A stretch of 64,000 nt of DNA from assembly GCF_000835495.1 (NCBI RefSeq), contig NW_015622545.1, positions 682,001 through 746,000 of the forward strand. Reading direction: 5' to 3'. Shown here piece after piece: positions 58,301 through 64,000 of this stretch. Below the pieces are notes generated by a model. That model saw nothing but the letters and a program-made list of their open reading frames with translations, made no database searches and was not told the origin of the DNA. The translations under genes were made by a program, and so were the position numbers. Source of the DNA: Cladophialophora immunda (Eukaryota > Ascomycota > Eurotiomycetes > Chaetothyriales > Herpotrichiellaceae). The number at the start of each line of letters is the position of its first letter. Position 1 is the stretch's first letter.

Positions 58301-60883
58301 ACACAGAGCGTAAAGAGGCCCCATTCCGACCAGATCCAACAGCAGGTGCGCTAGGTGAAAGCTGGCAAACAAACGAGAAAGCCGCAGGGCAGCAAAACCC
58401 GGCCGAAACCCACCTGTGCGCTTGCGAACTGCGCATATTCAATCCTCTGCAACCGCGTGTCTTGAAGGGTATCTCTTGGTTCTCTAATACAGCTCCTCGG
58501 GACGGCTTTGTACCTGGGTTTCGACAAGATTGAGTCTGCGCATCTCCCCTACTCAGACACACCGCGATGGTTTATCATGCCTCGTGATTCTCCTTGCCGT
58601 GAGACGGGAAGTTGTGGCGTACCATCCTTCCGCAGGTGTGACCTTGCGCCGACAAAGCTGTCGCGCTCTCGAAGTAACCTGTGGCCACTGGGAAGGTTTC
58701 AAGGAGGACTTTCCCACCTCGGAGCCGCGCCGTTGATCAATGCCAGCCTCGCATATGGTTTCGACTTTGGCTTGGGCAATGGGAAGGGTCCAACCGGTGT
58801 CTGGTTTCTTGCGGAGCATCCCCACGACCTCGCTGATGAGTGTTTCATCGAAGATGATCATCGATGCCGCGATAGGGCGTCTGTGGCTGTGGGTGGGGTG
58901 ACCTTGCTTTCCTTGGACACAGTCAACAGATTCTGCAGGATGCTGTCAGCGTTGGAGATGACAGCTTTCTGATGGCGTTGCAGCACCAAGGCAATTGGTA
59001 CGGGCATAGCCAGGAAGGGACATCATGGAAGATGGCATTTTGTGTCTGGTGGTACGGCCTCCGCTGCCCAAAAGTTTCTTCCTGTGGCCAGAGCCGTTGT
59101 TGAAGGTATGCGACAATTACTTCAGCGCTTGCGTTGCATCGTCGAATGGCATGACTCGGTGGGGGACTCTGCTGTCGAGTGTGGCCACTTCTCAGATCAT
59201 TGGCGGCGGCCAGACCGACAAAGGTGACAGAGTCAAGGCCGCCTGACTATGGAACACAATAGACAGAGGGCTTGGGAGAGGCAGGCCACGCCGAGAGCTG
59301 GCCGCGCAAGACATGCTCATCCGCCGGCGCAACGGGAGGTTGGAGACATGAAGATGGCGATCAATCAGCTACAGCATCAAGCCGGGCCTGTCATTCTCAG
59401 CAGAACCATCAACTTCTTTGACCGCTTCTCATGCAAATCGACGCGCTGATTGACCCAATGGTCGGTCCGCACCTCATCCAAAAGTCCGCCCGTCTGACAG
59501 AGCATTACATGGTCTGAAAATCCACGCGGGCCGAGTTTCTGTGTCCTCGTCCTTCGACGCTGATGTTCTCCAGCAACGCTGTGTGGCGATTGAGAAGCCT
59601 CTCACGGACTGGGTCATGGATTTGGTGTCATTCCGAGAGATTTTGGTTGCCACCCGCCCTGAAGAAGCTCCGGCTCTCTGTGCCCCGATCACCGACTCAG
59701 CCCACTGCACACATCAAACAGGAACAAGGTCAGGGCCCAAGATCGGACAGACAAGCGTCCTGTACAGTGAGGATCTCCGGAACACTAACCGGTTGAGAGA
59801 ATTGATCTGGTTCCGAAAGTCCAGTCTTCTGGAGACGAGCGACTCCCCTCGAGAAGAGCATCCACCGTCTGGGAAAGGCGTCTTGCGGGACGTGTTGAGC
59901 ACTCACTCGACTGTGAAGGCGGGTACGCGACTGCGGGGCAGAACTGCATGTCTTTCCGCCTGGGGTCAGGCATCCCCCGATCTTGTTGGACTCATCTGTC
60001 TGCGTTCCCAGATCTATCGTCCTTACAGGGATATAGCACATTGTCACGCAACACCGCCCTAATCTCAATCTTGTGCGGTATGAAGATCATCGCAGCACAC
60101 AACGCTGAGAGAGGAACCCATTTGATCTGGCCAAGGAGGGGCCCTGCTCTTGACCCCCGCGAAAGCGGGCAAGGTCAGAGCCGGCATCGGTTCAGGCATC
60201 TCCATATCCGTGTTGCCGGACAACCTTCAGCACCGGGATCGACAGTGGTGGCGATGTCGCATACTCTCTGTCCGGCGGGAGCCCCATGGCTCCTCGAGCA
60301 CCATGCCATACTCGAGCTGAGTCGTGCTAGGCCGACTCGTGTGCATTGGTGTTTGGATCGTGGTTTGTTTGAGCCCAATCGCGTCTCCATTTCGCTCCTC
60401 GCCTGCCAAGATCCCGTTGTGTAGTTCTCCTTGACTTTCGACCATGGAGAGACCAAGTCCGACGCGTCTCCAGCGCTGAACGAGAGCATGGAAGTCGAGG
60501 GCCGTGGCAGTATCGGGAGACTGCTCAAAAAAGGAGAGATTTACAACTTTGATATAGTGTCATTACATTAACATAACAGCCGCACGAGGTTGACGAGGCT
60601 GAAGATTCGATCCACGGCGACGTTACGGCCTCCTGGCTCTGTTCTTTGCCGATTTTCTCTCGGAGAATGAGGCGCGCGACATGCAGAGCCATTTCAGGTG
60701 TCCTGGAAATCATTCCGCGCGATTCTGATCACTCCTTACACCGCGCTCAGCAGAACGGCACGCTGTGCGGAGAGACGTGTGGCCCTTCTGGGTCGTCCCG
60801 TGCAAGGCCCAGCCAGAGCTTGGTACTTTCGGTCTCTGGAGAACGCCCAAGCGAAATCAAGGCACCTTGTGGCCGAGGCTGCA
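52382..60883. other. Gene-poor stretch, about 8.5 kb
   Basis: No gene with a recognisable domain. Long overlapping frames on both strands (53907-54506 minus, 54055-54771 plus, 57649-58296 minus, 57895-58533 plus, 59541-60062 plus) lack family signals. Some pieces look like decayed coding text, such as MPRSFELVFSPWLFDPLYNR near 53.8 kb (minus), which continues only after a frame change. A 9-bp inverted repeat lies at 52630-52698. Confidence 0.45.
52630..52698. repeat. Inverted repeat pair, 9-bp arms
   Basis: ACCTAATCA (52630-52638) and TGATTAGGT (52690-52698) enclose 51 bp that includes the small hairpin CCCCTGAGCGGGG. It could be a folded RNA or a tiny terminal-inverted-repeat element; no target-site duplication is evident. 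Confidence 0.45.
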
Positions 60884-61150
60884 TCATTGTCGAGAACTGT
60901 GTGCTGGTCGTCCGTTCGTTGCGGCCTCGAGACGAGCCGGCAACAAACTGGATTCGCTCTCGATGAGGTGGAAGCCGATGAACGCGAGGGCCTCGACGCG
61001 GTCCGGGTTGATGAGTACAGCAGCGGACAGTGTACGCTTTTCGGTGATGGCCGTCGGCTCGAAGATCGACTCGCGCTCGAGAAGCTTGATCTCGTCTTGA
61101 CTGGAGCCACCCTCTTTTGTCGATGTTGGTTTCTCGGAGGAGGAAGACAT
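60884..61150 (-). CDS. Short GC3-rich hypothetical frame
   Basis: An 88-codon frame from ATG (MSSSSEKPTSTKEGG...). The first 65 codons show strong C/G bias at third positions and protein-like text (ITEKRTLSAAVLINPDRV, then EALAFIGFHLIE). The upstream 60-80 bases are pyrimidine-rich, as in fungal 5' leaders. The last 20 codons look less convincing, so an intron donor may lie near the GTTTGT after FHLIESESS, with a continuation toward 60736. No family recognised; no signal peptide. A long open frame on the opposite strand is the expected shadow of GC3-rich coding sequence. Confidence 0.4.
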   Translation of the reverse strand: MSSSSEKPTSTKEGGSSQDEIKLLERESIFEPTAITEKRTLSAAVLINPDRVEALAFIGFHLIESESSLLPARLEAATNGRPAHSSRQ

Positions 61151-63064
61151 TCTTGTTGAATCGGTCGAGGTGCAGACAAACGAGAGTCACTGAGGCTGTA
61201 TGAGAAGTGAGGATGAAAAGCAAGAGCAACACAAGCGGCCAAGTGTGAAGTGTTTTTGGAGAAAGAGCTTTTCTGAGCCATGAGGACCTGAATCTGCCCA
61301 CCGCCAACGGTTTCGACCAGGCTCGAGCCTAAACAGTGATGTCTGTGGTCCAGCCAAACTCTATGCCAGGCTAGACCCAGGCGATTTGATATGGGTCGTG
61401 CAGCTATGCATCAGGAGCCCAGTTACAACGGAAGCTCGCAAACAAGGGCGAATCTGTGAAGCGCTGGATCACTGGTCCTCATGCGGTCGCCAAGCTTTAC
61501 TGGGAAATCGTCGAGGTAAGCCCCAAATCATTCTTGGAGACTGACGGAGTTCAGATGCGCGAAACGAAGTCGAGGCCGTGACTCTCTTCCTCGAGTCTTG
61601 GCGAACCTTGCGCCATGCCATTCGTTGTTGCGAGCGAGTGCAACCCAACCGCGGGTGCTGTTTCCGTCCGGCTGGTCTGAGTCCGTGCAGAGAGGCAGCG
61701 CCCTTGGTGCGGGTACCGAGGACCTGGTAAAGCCTCGAGGCTAGGTCAACCAGCAGGGGGTGTGGTTTTTACCGTAACAGTCTTTAGCGTTTGCTGATTC
61801 TTGCCGGGCCATTGCCATTATCGAGGATTGCGGCAAACGCAGCTGCTTTGGCATCATGGCAAAGGCGCTTCTGTTGTCGACCGCCAGCCGAAAGCAGCAC
61901 AAGAGTCGGTTTCAACCGTGTGTCTGTGTTCTTCGTTGGAGAATGGGTGATCTCGACCGGTCCTTCACGTGGCTCTCTGTTGAGTGAGTGTATCGATCAA
62001 TACGGCGGTATGCTGGGCGATATGGCCGTTTGCCACAGCTCAAATGTTGTCAAGTGTGGCAGACGGAGTCGTTGGTTGTAGCAACCGGGCGAGTTTCTTG
62101 CATGCCTAGCCCGATCGTGACAAGATGTGACACAGGGACAGCGGCAAACACTCGTGGCCCAGCACAACTCAGCATCGTCATCAGTCGCTATATTGGCACT
62201 TTGCACCGATTTGCAACTTCAAAGGGTTCGACTCGACTGCAACTTGGGTAAACAATGTTCCCTTTGGCTATCTCTTCTACCTGTTCCACCCAACAACAAC
62301 AACAAAGGCCCACACAAAGCCATCACGCATGAGTTGCCAATGTATGACAACTGTTGAGCGTTATCCCTCAGCTAAAATGAGGTCTCGATCCGTTCCTCCT
62401 AGGTTCCCATCTGGCCCAAGGTGAGAAGCTCGGCATTCGACCAATAGACGGGCCACCCTCACCGGCCACAGACTGGCCTGTACCTGTGCCGCGACCAAAA
62501 AATGAAAACAGAACAAGTCCAGCGGCATCTGCAGGAAAATGATGCGCGTGTTGACTTGGAATCAAGCGCCACTCAAGGACCGACAAAAAGTGGTTTGTAA
62601 TTTGGGAGAAATCAAATCGTAGCAGGCGAGTGTTCATTCGGTGCAGCGGCATAAAAAGGACCCCAAAACGATAATTGACCAAGTGTAAGTAGTAAACATG
62701 AGATGAAAAAATTCGGCAAAAACAATCAACAGTCAGGATTCCCACCTGGTCACCCACGGTAGTACTAACTGACCGGCATGTGGCTTAAGTACGGCTGAGC
62801 GAACGGGAAGCCCTGTTTTCCACATCCTATGGTCGATTGCGGAGAGAAACGCACATGAATAAATGATATGTAGGAATTTAGGATCTTGAATTTTGTTGAG
62901 AGTGCTTTACTTTTGGCTTGATACACTGCGGCAAGAATGCAAGAAGCTCGCAGCGTGTCTCGAGCTGGAGTGTTACTGGGCTGCGTACTGGGCTACCGAG
63001 GCGCACCTGTAGCCCCGGGGGGTTAGCAGTAGTAAGCGGTGGGAAGTAGGCCGCGAGGGAGCGC
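61151..63064. other. Intergenic, no gene seen
   Basis: No supported frame. A short CAA run lies near 62290. The sequence leads into the minisatellite at 63065. Confidence 0.5.
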
Positions 63065-63162
63065 TGCTGGGGATGTACTGCTGGGGATGTACTGCTGGGG
63101 ATGTACTGCTGGGGATGTACTGCTGGGGATGTACTGCTGGGGATGTACTGCTGGGGATGTAC
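63065..63162. repeat. 14-bp minisatellite, 7 units
   Basis: Seven perfect head-to-tail copies of TGCTGGGGATGTAC (98 bp). Frames read through it only as a 14-residue periodic artefact. Confidence 0.95.
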
Positions 63163-63365
63163 ATGTCGAGTCTGCATAGCTAAAACAGCACCTAGACTAC
63201 TGTGTAGTGAAGAGCGCTGGAACAGGGAAAGCCAGGTGATTTCGCTCTTCCCAGACACCCTTGGAGATCGTCATTGTTCCCTGGAAGAACACAGCTACAG
63301 CGCAGCTTACCATCAACTTGGCAGTCGGGTTCATCCATATGCTTGCGACCTCTGACATTTCTGTC
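63163..63365. repeat. 203-bp flank, copy 1
   Basis: Begins ATGTCGAGTCTGCATAGC and ends at the gap. By eye it is identical to 63565-63767. Confidence 0.9.
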
Positions 63366-63465
63366 NNNNNNNNNNNNNNNNNNNNNNNNNNNNNNNNNNN
63401 NNNNNNNNNNNNNNNNNNNNNNNNNNNNNNNNNNNNNNNNNNNNNNNNNNNNNNNNNNNNNNNNN
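63366..63465. other. Assembly gap (100 N) in minisatellite region
   Basis: A run of 100 N. The right side re-enters the same 14-bp array, so the gap sits inside a repeated block. Confidence 0.95.
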
Positions 63466-63466
63466 C

Positions 63467-63564
63467 TGCTGGGGATGTACTGCTGGGGATGTACTGCTGG
63501 GGATGTACTGCTGGGGATGTACTGCTGGGGATGTACTGCTGGGGATGTACTGCTGGGGGTTGGC
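63467..63564. repeat. 14-bp minisatellite, 6 units plus one variant
   Basis: Six perfect TGCTGGGGATGTAC units followed by a variant TGCTGGGGGTTGGC that is absent from the left array. Confidence 0.95.
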
Positions 63565-63767
63565 ATGTCGAGTCTGCATAGCTAAAACAGCACCTAGACT
63601 ACTGTGTAGTGAAGAGCGCTGGAACAGGGAAAGCCAGGTGATTTCGCTCTTCCCAGACACCCTTGGAGATCGTCATTGTTCCCTGGAAGAACACAGCTAC
63701 AGCGCAGCTTACCATCAACTTGGCAGTCGGGTTCATCCATATGCTTGCGACCTCTGACATTTCTGTC
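63565..63767. repeat. 203-bp flank, copy 2
   Basis: Second copy of 63163-63365. It continues without interruption into unique sequence to the window end, where I see no gene. Confidence 0.9.
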
Positions 63768-64000
63768 GAGGAATCGTACCATGTACCATGACCTGGGAGC
63801 CTGACGGAGGCTGAAAGATATCAATGGTCGCTGGTGCTACCGTCAGGAAGGCTCAGGGAGAGTTTCCCAAGCGCCGCCACAGGAGGACACTCTAGCCGAG
63901 GCTGCATCATAGCCAAGTTTTTTGTTGCGCCAACGGTGATTTATTCTCAACCCTACGGATGCGGCATGGTCAATTATAAGTGCTGCAGCGGGCATTTGCA

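Noticed and set aside
60698..61159. 153-codon plus-strand frame
   Set aside because: Antisense shadow of the GC3-rich minus frame at 60884-61150, which reads more like protein.
62973..63258. Minus frames with SSTSPAVHPQQYIP repeats
   Set aside because: Translation of the 14-bp minisatellite; the periodicity comes from DNA slippage, and no real start or domain exists.

Overview
The window is nuclear DNA of a filamentous ascomycete (Pezizomycotina). The evidence is short GT-AG introns of 46-91 bp with fungal branch sites (GCTAAC, GCTGAC), an APN2-type AP endonuclease, a DUF3425 bZIP regulator, a DUF6601 membrane protein and a hydrolase-NACHT-WD40 NLR. I cannot name the species. It is a scaffold: two 100-N gaps lie at 47255-47354 and 63366-63465, both inside tandem repeats. 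Coding density is low: about ten credible genes in 64 kb.

Layout. 1-1458: 3' part of APN2. 1459-11852: about 10 kb with no gene I can defend. 11853-13021: unknown two-exon gene with Cys motifs. 14652-15897 (minus): unknown two-exon gene. 17.7-19.3 kb: two weak reading frames. 21.6-22.0 kb: broken remnants of phosphotransferase-like genes. 23227-28993: the most interesting block, made of a five-exon Baeyer-Villiger-type flavin monooxygenase (minus), a divergent intronless homolog of bacterial styrene oxide isomerase (plus), and a three-exon bZIP/DUF3425 transcription factor (plus). 31199-32658: three-exon protein with a coding minisatellite and a fungal domain that may be nuclease-like. 33321-34046 (minus): Myb/SANT-like protein. 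39607-39834: small Cys-rich protein. 46228-50745 (minus): seven-exon NLR with a membrane anchor, a serine hydrolase-like domain, NACHT, and WD40 repeats that are nearly identical and interrupted by a gap. 51208-52381: DUF6601 membrane protein, divergent from the NLR. 52.4-61 kb: no recognisable gene except a short GC3-rich frame at 60884-61150. 63-63.8 kb: a 14-bp minisatellite with a duplicated 203-bp flank around the second gap.

How the genes may work together (inference). The monooxygenase, isomerase and bZIP look like a small catabolic cluster with its own regulator. The isomerase would turn an aryl epoxide into an aldehyde, and the flavoenzyme would oxidise a neighbouring carbonyl intermediate. 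The NLR has the architecture of fungal allorecognition or innate-immunity receptors. APN2 usually flanks the mating-type locus in Pezizomycotina, but I see no MAT alpha-box or HMG-box here, so MAT, if linked, lies beyond the left edge.
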